This document shows, one piece after another, positions 35,861-45,084 of a stretch of DNA of 64,000 bases. A program made the position numbers and the translations under genes. Source of the stretch: Pseudomonas saponiphila (GTDB taxonomy: Bacteria > Pseudomonadota > Gammaproteobacteria > Pseudomonadales > Pseudomonadaceae); assembly GCF_900105185.1 (NCBI RefSeq), contig NZ_FNTJ01000001.1:3058501-3122500 (forward strand), read 5' to 3'. A model generated the notes under the pieces. That model was given only the letters and a program-made list of their open reading frames with translations, was not told where the DNA came from and made no database searches. Every line of letters starts with the position of its first letter. Within the stretch, counting starts at the first letter, position 1.

Positions 35861-38197
35861 GTGATCATTTCCAGGCAATTTCCGCATTTAGCCCTTGTCG
35901 CCGCGTTGCTGAGCCTCGGTTGTGGCGTTCAGGCACAGGCACAGCCGGACCCGGTCCGGGCCGAGATCCGCCGCACCAGCTTTGGTGTGCCGCATATCCG
36001 TGCCGCCGATGAGCGCGGACTGGGCTATGGCATCGGTTACGCCTATGCCCAGGACAATCTGTGCCTGCTGGCCAATGAAGTGCTGACGGTCAACGCCGAG
36101 CGTTCCAGGTATTTCGGTGCGCAGGGCCAGACCCCGGAGCAGCGCGACAATCTGGCCAGCGATGTGTTTTTCAGCTGGCTGAACAGCCCCGAGGCGGTGG
36201 CGGCTTTCTGGCAGGCGCAGACCCCGGCGCTGCGCGAACGCATGCAGGGTTATGTCGAAGGTTTCAACCGGCAGTTGCTTGAGCGCCGCGCTCAGGGCTT
36301 GCCGGAGCAGTGCCAGGGCGATTGGCTGCGGCCGCTGACCAGCGCCGACCTGGTGAAGCTGACCCGACGCCTGCTGGTCGAGGGCGGTGCCGGCCAGTTC
36401 GTCGAGGCCCTGGCCCTGGCCGCGCCCCCGGGAGACGCTGCCCAGGCGGCCTTGAGCCCCAGGCAGTGGCAACTGGCGGCGAGCCGGCAACAGGCTTTCG
36501 CCCTGGACCGGGGCAGCAACGCGGTGGCGGTGGGTGGCGAGCGTTCCTTCAATGGTCGCGGTCTGCTGCTGGCCAACCCGCACTTTCCCTGGGTCGGCGG
36601 CATGCGCTTCTATCAGATGCACCTGACCATCCCCGGCCAGCTGGATGTGATGGGCGCCGCCTTGCCCGGCCTGCCGCTGATCAACATCGGCTTCAACCAG
36701 CACCTGGCCTGGACCCACACCGTGGATGCGTCCAAGCACTTCACCCTGTACCGCCTGCAACTGGACCCCAAGGACCCGACCCGCTACCTGCTGGACGGTC
36801 GCTCGCTACCAATGCAGCGTCAGGTAGTGACGGTGCAGGGCAAAGGTGCGGACGGCAGTGTGCAACCCCAGTCGCGCACCCTCTACAGCTCGGTGTTCGG
36901 CCCCGTGGTGCAATGGCCGGGGGAGCTGGACTGGAACCGCCAGTACGCCTACAGCCTGCGCGACGCCAACCTCGACAACAGCCGCGTGCTGGCCCAGTGG
37001 TACGCGATGAATCAGGCCGGCAGCGTGACCGACCTGCAAGACCGCGTGCACCGGTTGCAGGGCATTCCCTGGGTCAACACCCTGGCGGTGGACGACCAGG
37101 GCCGTGCGCTGTACATGAACCAGTCGGTGGTGCCCAACGTGACCCAGGCCAAGCTGGCGCAGTGCAGCGATCCACGGGCCGGAACCCAGGTGATCGTCCT
37201 CGACGGATCGCGCAGCGCCTGTGCCTGGGACATCGATCCGGCCGCGGCGCAGCCGGGGATCTTCGCCGCCAGCCAGCTGCCGCAACTGGCGCGCAACGAC
37301 TACCTGCAGCACGCCAACGATTCGGCCTGGATGGTCAACCCGGCGGCGCCGCTGCAAGGCTTCTCGCCGGTGATCAGCCAGCAGGACGTGCCGCTGAAGA
37401 TGCGCGCGCGTTTCGCTCTGGAGCGCCTGGGCCGGATGCAGCAGATAAGGGCGGCCGACCTGCTGCACATGGTCAGCGACAACCAGGTGTACCTGGCCGG
37501 CCTGGTGATGCCGGACCTGCTGCAGTTCTGTGCGCAGGACCTGGGCGCCGATGCCCGGCAGCTGGCGCGGCTGTGTGGCAGCCTCGCCTCCTGGGACCGC
37601 AGTGCCGGTCTGCACAGCGGCCTGGGCCTGGTGTATTTCCAGAGCATCATGCAGCCGCTGTTGCAGAGCCCCGATATCTGGCGGGTGGCTTTCGATGCCA
37701 GGGACCCGCAGCACACGCCGCGGGGCCTGGCCATCGGCCGCGAACCGGTGGCCCGGGCCCTGCGTGCAGCCATGCTGGCAGCGGCGCAGGAGGTGGACGC
37801 CGCCGGGCTGGCGGATGACGTGCGCTGGGGCCAGTTGCAGCAGGTGAGCCGGGGCGGGCGGCCGACTCCGGTGCCCGGTGGCCCGGAAAGCCTGGGGGTG
37901 TACAACGCCATCCAGAGCGTGCCGGGGGACGACGGCAAGCGCGAGGTGGTGAGCGGCACCAGCTACCTGAATGTGGTCAGTTTCGATGAGCACGGGCCGC
38001 GGGCCCTGGGGTTGCTGGCGTTCTCCCTGTCCAGCGACCCGGCCTCGGCGCATTTTCGCGACCAGACCGAGGCGTTTGCCGCCAACCAGTGGCAGGCGCT
38101 GCCCTTTACCGAGGCGCAGATCCGCGCCGACGGCCAGTATCAGGTGCAACGGATCCAGGAGCCGCGCCGGGAGCCTGAGTCGATGCTCGCGCAGTGA
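35861..38197 (+). CDS. pvdQ: acyl-homoserine lactone / pyoverdine-precursor acylase PvdQ
   Basis: A 778-residue periplasmic Ntn hydrolase. PvdQ removes the fatty acid from the acylated pyoverdine precursor and can also hydrolyse long-chain acyl-homoserine lactones. The signal peptide is about 1-28 (VAALLSLGCGVQAQA). The alpha chain is followed by the autocleavage site before Ser219 (RGSNAVAVG), the beta-chain nucleophile. Close PvdQ blocks include ANPHFPW, RFYQMHLTIPG and GIPWVNTLA. The start is a GTG with AGGAG 6 nt upstream. It converges with fpvR, as I recall from P. fluorescens-type genomes. Confidence 0.92.
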   Translation: MIISRQFPHLALVAALLSLGCGVQAQAQPDPVRAEIRRTSFGVPHIRAADERGLGYGIGYAYAQDNLCLLANEVLTVNAERSRYFGAQGQTPEQRDNLASDVFFSWLNSPEAVAAFWQAQTPALRERMQGYVEGFNRQLLERRAQGLPEQCQGDWLRPLTSADLVKLTRRLLVEGGAGQFVEALALAAPPGDAAQAALSPRQWQLAASRQQAFALDRGSNAVAVGGERSFNGRGLLLANPHFPWVGGMRFYQMHLTIPGQLDVMGAALPGLPLINIGFNQHLAWTHTVDASKHFTLYRLQLDPKDPTRYLLDGRSLPMQRQVVTVQGKGADGSVQPQSRTLYSSVFGPVVQWPGELDWNRQYAYSLRDANLDNSRVLAQWYAMNQAGSVTDLQDRVHRLQGIPWVNTLAVDDQGRALYMNQSVVPNVTQAKLAQCSDPRAGTQVIVLDGSRSACAWDIDPAAAQPGIFAASQLPQLARNDYLQHANDSAWMVNPAAPLQGFSPVISQQDVPLKMRARFALERLGRMQQIRAADLLHMVSDNQVYLAGLVMPDLLQFCAQDLGADARQLARLCGSLASWDRSAGLHSGLGLVYFQSIMQPLLQSPDIWRVAFDARDPQHTPRGLAIGREPVARALRAAMLAAAQEVDAAGLADDVRWGQLQQVSRGGRPTPVPGGPESLGVYNAIQSVPGDDGKREVVSGTSYLNVVSFDEHGPRALGLLAFSLSSDPASAHFRDQTEAFAANQWQALPFTEAQIRADGQYQVQRIQEPRREPESMLAQ

Positions 38198-38216
38198 GTG
38201 TCAGTCAGTGAATCGA

Positions 38217-38240
38217 GGCCGCCCCGGGAACCGGGCGGCC
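38217..38240. terminator. bidirectional terminator between pvdQ and fpvR
   Basis: GGCCGCCC and GGGCGGCC form an 8-bp stem around an 8-nt loop, followed by TT on the + strand, directly before the fpvR stop. Confidence 0.65.
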
Positions 38241-38241
38241 T

Positions 38242-39243
38242 TCAGCTGTTTGGCGGCGACTGGGGCAGGGCGTTGATCACCGGGTTACCCTGGCGATTGC
38301 GCGTCAGGTACACCGGCAGCACCTTGGGCAGCGAGGTCAGCAGGCTCTTGATCTCCCGGGTGTTGTAGATGCCGCCGACGCGGATGTTGCCGGTCTGGCT
38401 GTCAGCCAGCTGTACCGGGCTGTCCAGATAGCGATTGATCAGCGGCAGGGCCTCGGTGAGGGACAGGTTGTCCAGCACCAGCTTGCCGCTGCGCCAGGCC
38501 AGGGAACTGTCGTTGCTGTAGGTCTGGCTGATCTGCGGTGCGTAGTCGCCTTCCTGGTAGCGGGCCTGCATGCCGGGCTCCAGGCGGAACCCCTCGCCGG
38601 GCTGGGCGGTATTGCTGTTGACCAGCACCGAGCCCTGCAGCAGGGTGACCCGCACCTGATCTTCATACATCCACACGTTGAACTGGGTGCCAGTGACCTT
38701 GACCTGGCCGCGGGCGGCCTTGACCACGAAAGGATGAGCGCTGTCATGGCTGACCTTGAAGAAGGCCTCGCCCTTGTTCAGGGTGACCCGGCGCTGGTCC
38801 TTGTAGTTGCTGTAGGTCAGGGCGCTGCCCAGGTTCAGCTCGACCTGGCTGCCATCGGCCAGGGTCACGCTGCGCAGGCTGTCGCCGGCTTCGAAGCGTT
38901 CGTAGGACGAGGGCAGCCAACCCAGTTCCCAGCCGCTGTAGGCGGCCAGGGGCAGGGCACACAGGGCAATGGCCGCGGCCAGGCCGTAACGTTGCCAGCT
39001 GCGTCGTGGCGCCGGCTGGGGCGCCGGGGTCGACATGGCGGAGGGTGGCAGTTGATCGGCCACTTCCCAGATTTCCCGCATGGCCTGGTATTCGAAGGCG
39101 TGCAGTGGGTCGGCATCATGCCATTGCTGAAAGGCCAGGCGCTCGGCATCGCTGCAGTCTGCTTCGTGCAGGCGCATGCACCATTGCGCCGCAGCCTGGG
39201 TAATGGCGTCGTACTCGGCTTCTGAGAGGATCTGTTGGCTCAT
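38242..39243 (-). CDS. fpvR: FecR-family anti-sigma factor, probable FpvR
   Basis: A 333-residue inner-membrane anti-sigma regulator. The cytoplasmic DUF4880/FecR N-domain (about 8-55) has AAAQWCMRLHEADCSDAERLAFQQW, the single TM is about 88-106, and the periplasmic FecR domain (about 115-210) has LADGSQVELNLGSALTY, followed by a secretin/TonB short N-like end (about 255-320). AGGA precedes the ATG. FpvR holds the sigma factors PvdS and FpvI until ferripyoverdine binds FpvA. The specific FpvR call rests mainly on the pvdQ neighbour; other FecR proteins look alike. No sigma or receptor gene is adjacent. Confidence 0.8.
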   Translation of the reverse strand: MSQQILSEAEYDAITQAAAQWCMRLHEADCSDAERLAFQQWHDADPLHAFEYQAMREIWEVADQLPPSAMSTPAPQPAPRRSWQRYGLAAAIALCALPLAAYSGWELGWLPSSYERFEAGDSLRSVTLADGSQVELNLGSALTYSNYKDQRRVTLNKGEAFFKVSHDSAHPFVVKAARGQVKVTGTQFNVWMYEDQVRVTLLQGSVLVNSNTAQPGEGFRLEPGMQARYQEGDYAPQISQTYSNDSSLAWRSGKLVLDNLSLTEALPLINRYLDSPVQLADSQTGNIRVGGIYNTREIKSLLTSLPKVLPVYLTRNRQGNPVINALPQSPPNS

Positions 39244-39510
39244 TGACTCTTCCTGATTTCGCGCATTCTACCCTTCGCGACAAGCCTTGGAGAACAACCA
39301 TGATGGCGATTGCCCAGTCATCTGGGGTGAATTTCGCCCACGATGCCCTTTGTCAGGCGCTGGGAACCGGGCTGCGGATGTCGCCGCAAGGGAGGATTCT
39401 GGCACCTTCCCTGCAAGCTTCAGACGGTGGTTGACAGGGTTGCGGCTGGTCGTTGTTTAATCGCCAGTCACGTCCTGTTGCCCCCTCCAATAACTACTCT
39501 GGAGCTTCAG

Positions 39511-40548
39511 ATGTCTGCCTCGTCCCCGGTTGTTGATACTCCCTGCGAATACCTGTCTTACCCGGCTCTGGTGCAGTTGCTGGAGTCGATTTTCCTGGGC
39601 CACGGCTGTCGCGCCGAGGTCGCCCGTTGCCTGGCCGAGAACTGCGCCGGCGCCGAGCGTGACGGCGCCCACAGTCATGGCGTGTTCCGTATTCCCGGCT
39701 ACGTCTCGACCCTGGCCAGTGGCTGGGTCAATGGCCAGGCGCAGCCGATGGTGGAAGATGTCGCCGCAGCCTTTGTCCGGGTCGATGCCGACAATGGCTT
39801 TGCCCAGCCGGCCCTGGCGGCGGCCCGCGAGCTGCTGGTGCACAAGGCCCGGGAGGCCGGGATTGCCGTCCTGGCGATCCGCAACTCGCACCATTTCGCC
39901 GCACTCTGGCCGGATGTCGAACCTTTTGCCGAAGAAGGGCTGGTGGCCTTGAGCGTGGTCAACAGCATGACCTGCGTGGTGCCCCATGGGGCCGATCGGC
40001 CGTTGTTCGGCACCAACCCGATTGCCTTCGCCGCGCCCCAGGCCCAGGGCCAGCCGATTGTCTTCGACCTGGCCACCAGCGCCATTGCCCACGGCGATGT
40101 GCAGATTGCCGCGCGCGAGGGCAAGCGCCTGCCCCTGGGCATCGGCGTCGACAGCCTGGGGCAGCCGACCCAGGACCCCAAGGCGATCCTCGAAGGCGGG
40201 GCGCTGCTGCCCTTTGGCGGGCACAAGGGCTCGGCGCTGTCGATGATGGTGGAGTTGTTGGCCGCGGCGCTGACTGGCGGACATTTCTCTTTCGAATTCG
40301 ACTGGTCCAATCATCCCGGGGCCAAGACGCCCTGGACCGGGCAGTTACTGATTGTCATCGATCCGAGCAAGGCCGCCGGACAGAGTTTCACCGAGCGCAG
40401 CCAGGAACTGGTGCGTCAGATGCACGCGGTGGGGCTCAAGCGCCTGCCCGGGGAGCGCCGGCATCAGCAGCGCGAGCGTTCGCTGCAACAAGGGATTGCC
40501 ATCGGTGCTGCGCAACTGCAGCAGTTGCGGGATCTGGCGCGGGGCTGA
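39511..40548 (+). CDS. dpkA: delta1-piperideine-2-carboxylate / pyrroline-2-carboxylate reductase
   Basis: A 345-residue malate/L-lactate dehydrogenase-type (Ldh_2) NADPH enzyme. DpkA reduces piperideine-2-carboxylate to L-pipecolate in D-lysine breakdown, and pyrroline-2-carboxylate to L-proline. Motifs are DGAHSHGVFRIPGY, RNSHHFAALWPD, HGADRPLFGTNPIAFAAP and LPFGGHKGSALSMMVELLA. I started it at MSASSPVVDT (39511), with GGAG 6 nt upstream; the longer frame has no ribosome site. It ends at a strong bidirectional hairpin. Substrate assignment is by family resemblance. Confidence 0.88.
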   Translation: MSASSPVVDTPCEYLSYPALVQLLESIFLGHGCRAEVARCLAENCAGAERDGAHSHGVFRIPGYVSTLASGWVNGQAQPMVEDVAAAFVRVDADNGFAQPALAAARELLVHKAREAGIAVLAIRNSHHFAALWPDVEPFAEEGLVALSVVNSMTCVVPHGADRPLFGTNPIAFAAPQAQGQPIVFDLATSAIAHGDVQIAAREGKRLPLGIGVDSLGQPTQDPKAILEGGALLPFGGHKGSALSMMVELLAAALTGGHFSFEFDWSNHPGAKTPWTGQLLIVIDPSKAAGQSFTERSQELVRQMHAVGLKRLPGERRHQQRERSLQQGIAIGAAQLQQLRDLARG

Positions 40549-40560
40549 AGGGTATGGAAA

Positions 40561-40593
40561 TGCAGGCCAGGCCAACGAGGGACCTGGCCTGCA
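40561..40593. terminator. bidirectional hairpin between dpkA and the DUF883 gene
   Basis: TGCAGGCCAGG and CCTGGCCTGCA form a perfect 11-bp stem with an 11-nt loop between the convergent genes. Confidence 0.65.
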
Positions 40594-40600
40594 GGGGCGG

Positions 40601-40921
40601 TCAGGAACGACGGCCGAGCAACAGGCCGACCACCAGCCCGACACCGGCGGAGATGGCCACGGTCTGCCACGGGTGGCCACCGATGTATTGCTCGGTGGCA
40701 TCCACCACCGGCTTGCTGCGTTCGCGCACATGGCTCACCGAGTCCAGCGCCTGCTTGAGCTTGAGGCTCACCTGCCGACGCAGGCTTTCACCTTCTTCGC
40801 CCACCAGGGTGGCGCTGCCCTTGAGCAGTTTTTCCGATTCTTCGATCAGCGCCTGCAACTCGCTGAAGGCCTGGTCCTTGATTTGATCGTTTTCCGCTTG
40901 CGCGGCTGATTTACGAGGCAT
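40601..40921 (-). CDS. DUF883 (ElaB/YqjD-like) membrane-anchored protein
   Basis: A 106-residue protein: a charged helical N-terminal part (about 1-75), then GGHPWQTVAISAGVGLVVGLLLGRRS, the typical C-tail membrane anchor. ElaB/YqjD relatives are inner-membrane proteins that bind ribosomes at stationary phase. AAGGA lies 8 nt before the ATG at 40921. An AlgU-like pair of boxes (CAACTT, 17 bp, TCCAT) lies upstream at 41064-41037, weakly supporting stress control. Confidence 0.88.
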   Translation of the reverse strand: MPRKSAAQAENDQIKDQAFSELQALIEESEKLLKGSATLVGEEGESLRRQVSLKLKQALDSVSHVRERSKPVVDATEQYIGGHPWQTVAISAGVGLVVGLLLGRRS

Positions 40922-41156
40922 GAAGTTTTTCCTTGGACAATGTGAACGGTGGTGCATGAGCGCGCCTTCTGGAGCAGAAGGCCGGCTCAAGCCGATTGCA
41001 GTCTGCGGCAGCGGCTGCAGTGATCGGGTACCTGCAATGGAGTCCGCTGCGGTGGCAAAAGTTGCAGCCATTTTGCCCCTTGCTTGCCAGCCCGGGGTAA
41101 ACCCGTCAGCCCCTACAGTGTAAGATGTCGCCTATTTTACGCAGCAGGAATTTCCC

Positions 41157-41411
41157 ATGAGTTTCAATCTGGCTAACAAGCCCCTGGCCGAACGCGCCGC
41201 CATCGAGGACGAGAAGTCCCGTCTGTTCGAACTGTGGCAGAGCAACCTGGGCAAGGCCAAGGGCGAGGCCGCGCGGTTGTTCGGCGAGCGCGGCAAGCGC
41301 AAGGGCAAGTGGGCCGAGTGGGTCCGCGCGGAACTGGACGGCATGTCGCCGCCGGAGTTCTCCAACATGGTGCGCAGCGAAGTCAATCGGTTGATGGCGG
41401 CGAACAAGTAA
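41157..41411 (+). CDS. small charged protein, unknown function
   Basis: An 84-residue soluble protein, MSFNLANKPLAERAAIEDE and onward, rich in Lys, Arg, Glu and Trp, mostly helical, with no membrane segment. CAGGA lies 7 nt upstream of the ATG. Its last 29 bp overlap the tail of the convergent LysR gene. It looks like a pseudomonad-conserved small protein, but I cannot name it. Confidence 0.7.
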   Translation: MSFNLANKPLAERAAIEDEKSRLFELWQSNLGKAKGEAARLFGERGKRKGKWAEWVRAELDGMSPPEFSNMVRSEVNRLMAANK

Positions 41412-42330
41412 TCGCGAAACACTCGACAATCGCTTCACGTACCTTCACCAGCAGCGGGTCGATCTGTGGGCTGGTGCGCCAGCCCAGTTCGATCGGATAG
41501 CGTGGCAGTGCCAAGGGACAGGGCAGCAACTGTAGGCCGGTGAACTCGGCGATGCGCCGCGCGGCATGGGCAGGAATGGTCGCCACCGCCTGGCTGCCCT
41601 TGAGCAGAAAGGGCAGCGCGGCAAAGTGCGTGGTCGAGGCGCAGACCTGGCGGCTGAGCCCCAGATTCGCCAATCCTTCATCGGTGATGCCGATAAAGCC
41701 TTGCGACGACACCAGCAGGTGTTCGCGCCGGACAAATTCCTCCAGGTCGATCTGCCGTTGCCCGGGTGCCAGGCTGGCCGGGTCCGCCAGGCACAGGTAG
41801 TCGCCTTCCCCCAGCACTTGCCGACTGAGCAGGCGCTCGGCAAAGCCGCCGGCGCTGATGGCCAGGTCGACGCTGCGCTGCAACAGCGCCTCGGCGACGA
41901 TCTGGCTGTGGGTCTGGCGGAAGATCAGCCGCAGCTTGGGCGCCCGTCGGGCCACGGCCTCGATCATCTGCCGGCCATAGGCAATCTCGAAATCATCCGA
42001 TAGCCCGACCGTCACCGAGCGCCCCTGATAATCGGCGCTGTCCGGAGCAACCATGGCCAGGCTCTGGCGACACTTGTTCAGAGCCTCAGTGACCACCGGC
42101 TTCAATTGATTGGCCTTGAGGGTCGGCGCCAGGCCGCGGCCGGTGCGAACGAACAATTGATCGCCATACAACTCGCGCAGGCGGCGCAAGGCCGCACTCA
42201 TGGCCGACTGGGTGACTCCCAGGCGCAGAGCCGCGCGGCTGGCGCTGGACTCGTCATGCAGGGCTTCGAAGGCCTTGAGCAAGTTGAGGTCGACGCTGGC
42301 GATATTCATCTGGTTCATATCATTAAGCAC
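41383..42330 (-). CDS. LysR-family regulator divergent from a nitrilase
   Basis: A LysR-type regulator of up to 315 residues. The HTH is near 12-72 (DLNLLKAFEALHDESSASRAALRLGVTQSAMSAALRRLRE), similar to the NodD/SyrM/LeuO-like subgroup, and the effector domain follows from about 95. Possible starts are at 42330, 42318 and 42309; no clear ribosome site decides, and the last (MNIASVD) is the shortest. The nitrilase gene starts only 72 bp away on the other strand and is the likely target. Confidence 0.88.
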   Translation of the reverse strand: MLNDMNQMNIASVDLNLLKAFEALHDESSASRAALRLGVTQSAMSAALRRLRELYGDQLFVRTGRGLAPTLKANQLKPVVTEALNKCRQSLAMVAPDSADYQGRSVTVGLSDDFEIAYGRQMIEAVARRAPKLRLIFRQTHSQIVAEALLQRSVDLAISAGGFAERLLSRQVLGEGDYLCLADPASLAPGQRQIDLEEFVRREHLLVSSQGFIGITDEGLANLGLSRQVCASTTHFAALPFLLKGSQAVATIPAHAARRIAEFTGLQLLPCPLALPRYPIELGWRTSPQIDPLLVKVREAIVECFAITCSPPSTD

Positions 42331-42402
42331 TGAGTTGGGGTTTATCGATGATCAGCGGCGGCAGGACAATGCGCAACACCTGATCGTTCGAGGAGTCATG
42401 TC

Positions 42403-43323
42403 ATGCCCAAGTCCATCGTCGCCGCCCTGCAAATCGGTGCCTTGCCAGAAGGCAAGGCCGCCACCCTGGAGCAGATCCTCTCCTATGAGGGCGCGATCAT
42501 CGAAGCGCGTGCGCAGTTGGTGGTGATGCCCGAGGCGCTGCTGGGGGGCTATCCCAAGGGCGAAGGCTTCGGTACCCAACTGGGTTACCGCCTGCCGGAA
42601 GGGCGCGAAGCCTTCGCCCGCTACTTCGCCAATGCCATCGACGTCCCCGGGGCCGAAACCGAGGCCCTGGCCGGGCTGTCGGCGCGGACCGGGGCCAACC
42701 TGGTGCTGGGGGTGATCGAGCGCAGCGGCAGCACCCTGTATTGCACGGCGCTGTATTTCGACCCGCAGGCGGGGCTTGTTGGCAAGCACCGCAAATTGAT
42801 GCCCACCGGCACCGAGCGGCTGATCTGGGGTAAGGGCGACGGCTCGACCCTGCCGGTGCTTGACACCCAGGTGGGCCGGGTCGGCGCGGTGATCTGCTGG
42901 GAAAACATGATGCCGCTGCTGCGCACCGCGATGTATGCCCAGGGCATCGAAGTCTGGTGCGCACCCACGGTGGACGAGCGCGAGATGTGGCAGGCGAGCA
43001 TGCGTCACATCGCCCATGAAGGTCGTTGTTTCGTGGTCAGCGCCTGTCAGGTCCAGGCCTCGCCGGAGGAACTGGGGCTGGAGATTGCCAACTGGCCGGC
43101 GCAGCGCCCGTTGATTGCCGGCGGCAGCGTGATCGTCGGGCCCATGGGCGATGTGCTGGCCGGGCCGCTGGTGGGCCGCGCCGGGCTGATCAGCGCCGAG
43201 ATCGACACCGCCGATCTGCTGCGTGCGCGTTATGACTACGACGTGGTCGGCCATTACGCACGCCCGGATGTATTTGAGCTGACCGTGGACCAGCGCGCCC
43301 GCCCCGGGGTGCGCTTTACCTGA
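42403..43323 (+). CDS. nitrilase-superfamily carbon-nitrogen hydrolase
   Basis: A 306-residue enzyme with the Glu-Lys-Cys triad of nitrilases: Glu44 ([13 protein letters not shown]), Lys131 ([10 protein letters not shown]) and Cys165 ([11 protein letters not shown]). The CWEN signature and the HRKLMPTG(T)ER stretch point to a true nitrilase (nitrile to acid plus ammonia) rather than an amidase. GAGGAG is about 8 nt before the ATG. It is divergent from a LysR gene and its 3' end overlaps the GNAT gene by 8 bp. Natural substrate unknown; aromatic or arylaliphatic nitriles are typical in pseudomonads. Confidence 0.93.
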   Translation: MPKSIVAALQIGALPEGKAATLEQILSYEGAIIEARAQLVVMPEALLGGYPKGEGFGTQLGYRLPEGREAFARYFANAIDVPGAETEALAGLSARTGANLVLGVIERSGSTLYCTALYFDPQAGLVGKHRKLMPTGTERLIWGKGDGSTLPVLDTQVGRVGAVICWENMMPLLRTAMYAQGIEVWCAPTVDEREMWQASMRHIAHEGRCFVVSACQVQASPEELGLEIANWPAQRPLIAGGSVIVGPMGDVLAGPLVGRAGLISAEIDTADLLRARYDYDVVGHYARPDVFELTVDQRARPGVRFT

Positions 43324-43864
43324 GCCGGCGCCACTCTTCGCGGGTGATCTCCCACAGCTCCACGGGGAGCCGCCCGCTGACGAATTCGCCTTCTTCCGAG
43401 CGGACCAGGCGCATGCCGCCACGCTCGGAAATCTTCCGCGAGCCCTGGTTCGGCGCCGCCTTGGGCACGCGCATCAAGGGCCGTTGCAGCACCTCGAACC
43501 AATAGTGGTCCACCGCCTTGCAGGCCTCGCTCATGAAGCCCTGGCCCTGCCATGGCGGGGCCAGCCAGAAGCCGCGGTTGTCGTCAACCTGGTCCATCAG
43601 GCTGATGCAGCCGATCATCCGGCCCGGGTCGCTGTGCAGGCGCAGGGTCCAGTGCCACTCCGTGCCCCGGTCCATGGCCGGCAGGGCCATGTCACGCACG
43701 AAGCTCAAGGCGCCGTCGGCCGGGTAGGGCCAGGGCACCAGGGCGTTGAGGTAGCGCACCACTTCCCAATGGGGAAACAGCTGCTGGATGGCGTCGGCAT
43801 CCGCCAGTTCCAGGGGCCGCAGCAACAGGCGCTCGGTGTGCAGGGTAGGCAGGCTGCCAATCAT
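43316..43864 (-). CDS. GNAT N-acetyltransferase (RimJ/RimL-like)
   Basis: A 182-residue GNAT protein: [22 protein letters not shown] is the RimJ/RimL-type N-terminus, and [21 protein letters not shown] contains the acetyl-CoA pyrophosphate loop. I started it at [11 protein letters not shown] (43864), with AAGGAG 9 nt upstream, only 2 bp after the stop of the LysR gene, so the two are co-transcribed. Its 3' end overlaps the convergent nitrilase gene by 8 bp. Substrate unknown. Confidence 0.88.
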   Translation of the reverse strand: MIGSLPTLHTERLLLRPLELADADAIQQLFPHWEVVRYLNALVPWPYPADGALSFVRDMALPAMDRGTEWHWTLRLHSDPGRMIGCISLMDQVDDNRGFWLAPPWQGQGFMSEACKAVDHYWFEVLQRPLMRVPKAAPNQGSRKISERGGMRLVRSEEGEFVSGRLPVELWEITREEWRRLR

Positions 43865-43866
43865 GA

Positions 43867-44775
43867 TCAGGACTCCTTGTGAGGTTTGCCGAGCAGCAGA
43901 TGCTCGCCGAGAAAGTCGACGAACACCCGCAGCTTGGGCAGCAAGTGCCGGCTGCTGGGCCAGAGTATGGAGAACTTGCCGCGCTCTTGCTGGAAGTCGT
44001 CCAGCACCGACACCAGGCTGCCGTCGGCCAGGGCGCCGCTGACCACGAAATCCGGCACGTAGGCGATGCCCAGGCCCTGGCTTGCGGCATGGATCAGCGC
44101 TTCCAGGTTGTTGCTGGTCAGGGCGCTGCCCAGCACCAGCGGCGCGGCGCTGTCCGCCAGGTGCAGGCGCCACTGCTGCAGTTGGCTGCCACCGGGAAAC
44201 TTGTAACGCAGGCAGGCGTGGTGCTCCAGATCCCTGGGCGTCCGGGGTGTGCCGTGGCGGGCGAAGTAGCCGGGCGCACCGACCAGCACGAAGCCGAAGG
44301 GCCCGAGGCTGCGGGACCTGAGTTGGGAATCCGGCAACTCGCCGCTGCGGATCACTGCATCCACCCCCTCGGCGATGACGTCGATCAGCCGGTCGTTGAA
44401 GTCCAGGTCCAGTTCGATGTCCGGGTAGCGCGCAGAGAACGCCGGCAGGATCGGCAGCAGCATGCGGTAGCCGATGGCCGGCAGGCTGACCCGCAACCGC
44501 CCCCGGGGCGCATCGCTGAGCCGCGCCAGTTCGGCTTCCGCTTCCTGTACCTGATCGACGATGCGTTGGCCGCGTTCGTAGAACAGCGTGCCTTCGTCGG
44601 TCAGGCTGATGCGCCGGGTGCTGCGGTTGAGCAGGCGCACGCCGAGCCGCTGTTCAAGGCGCGACAGGGCCTTGCCCACGGCCGAGGCGGACAGCCCCAG
44701 GCGCTCGCTGGCGGCCACCAGGCTGCCGCTCTGGACCACGCAGACAAACACTTGCAGGCCATTCAGGTTGTCCAT
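43867..44775 (-). CDS. LysR-family regulator divergent from the disrupted MFS gene
   Basis: A 302-residue LysR-type regulator (CrgA-like group). The HTH is at 1-60 (MDNLNGLQVFVCVVQSGSLVAASERLGLSASAVGKALSRLE), with the effector domain following. GAGG lies 6 nt before the ATG at 44775. It is divergent from the MFS gene starting at 44903 (127 bp between) and followed directly by a GNAT gene. A LysR/MFS pair of this kind usually means the regulator controls the exporter, which here is broken by an IS. Confidence 0.9.
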   Translation of the reverse strand: MDNLNGLQVFVCVVQSGSLVAASERLGLSASAVGKALSRLEQRLGVRLLNRSTRRISLTDEGTLFYERGQRIVDQVQEAEAELARLSDAPRGRLRVSLPAIGYRMLLPILPAFSARYPDIELDLDFNDRLIDVIAEGVDAVIRSGELPDSQLRSRSLGPFGFVLVGAPGYFARHGTPRTPRDLEHHACLRYKFPGGSQLQQWRLHLADSAAPLVLGSALTSNNLEALIHAASQGLGIAYVPDFVVSGALADGSLVSVLDDFQQERGKFSILWPSSRHLLPKLRVFVDFLGEHLLLGKPHKES

Positions 44776-44902
44776 GGTGCACCTCGATTGCAGCGTTTTT
44801 GTCCGTAAAGAGCGGAATAATGCCCTGTTTTTTATCGATTGCGGCCTGCCTATCCTGGGTTTTTCTTCAGTCAGCCCTGATTGCCGGGGCGTAGAGGTGT
44901 CC

Positions 44903-45071
44903 ATGAATCCTGAACTCGACCTATCCCTGGGGTTGCCGGCCCGCACCCGCGAGCGGGGTGCCTACGGTGTATTGGCGGCGGTGTGCCTGGCGGCGCTGAT
45001 GCTGCCCCTGACCTTTGTCGGGGTGGCCGTGGCGACCCCGGCCATCGCCCGCGAACTGGGGGGCAGCCCCC
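44903..45071 (+). pseudogene. 5' fragment of a DHA2-type MFS exporter gene, split by an IS
   Basis: The first 56 codons of an EmrB/QacA-like (14-TM) major facilitator: MNPELDLSLGLPARTRERGAY, then TM1 (about 22-44), then ELGGSP where the reading frame is cut by an insertion sequence. GAGG lies 5 nt before the ATG. After the cut, the frame runs into the IS and stops within a few codons. The missing remainder continues at 46708 in the same frame once one copy of the target duplication is removed. Confidence 0.9.
45062..45071 (+). repeat. 10-bp target-site duplication, left copy
   Basis: GGCAGCCCCC directly before the left IS end; the identical copy is at 46708-46717. Ten bases fits the IS4 family (10-13). 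Confidence 0.88.
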
Positions 45072-45084
45072 CAATGTCATCAAC
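45072..45084. repeat. IS left inverted repeat
   Basis: CAATGTCATCAAC, an exact complement of the right end at 46695-46707. Confidence 0.9.
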
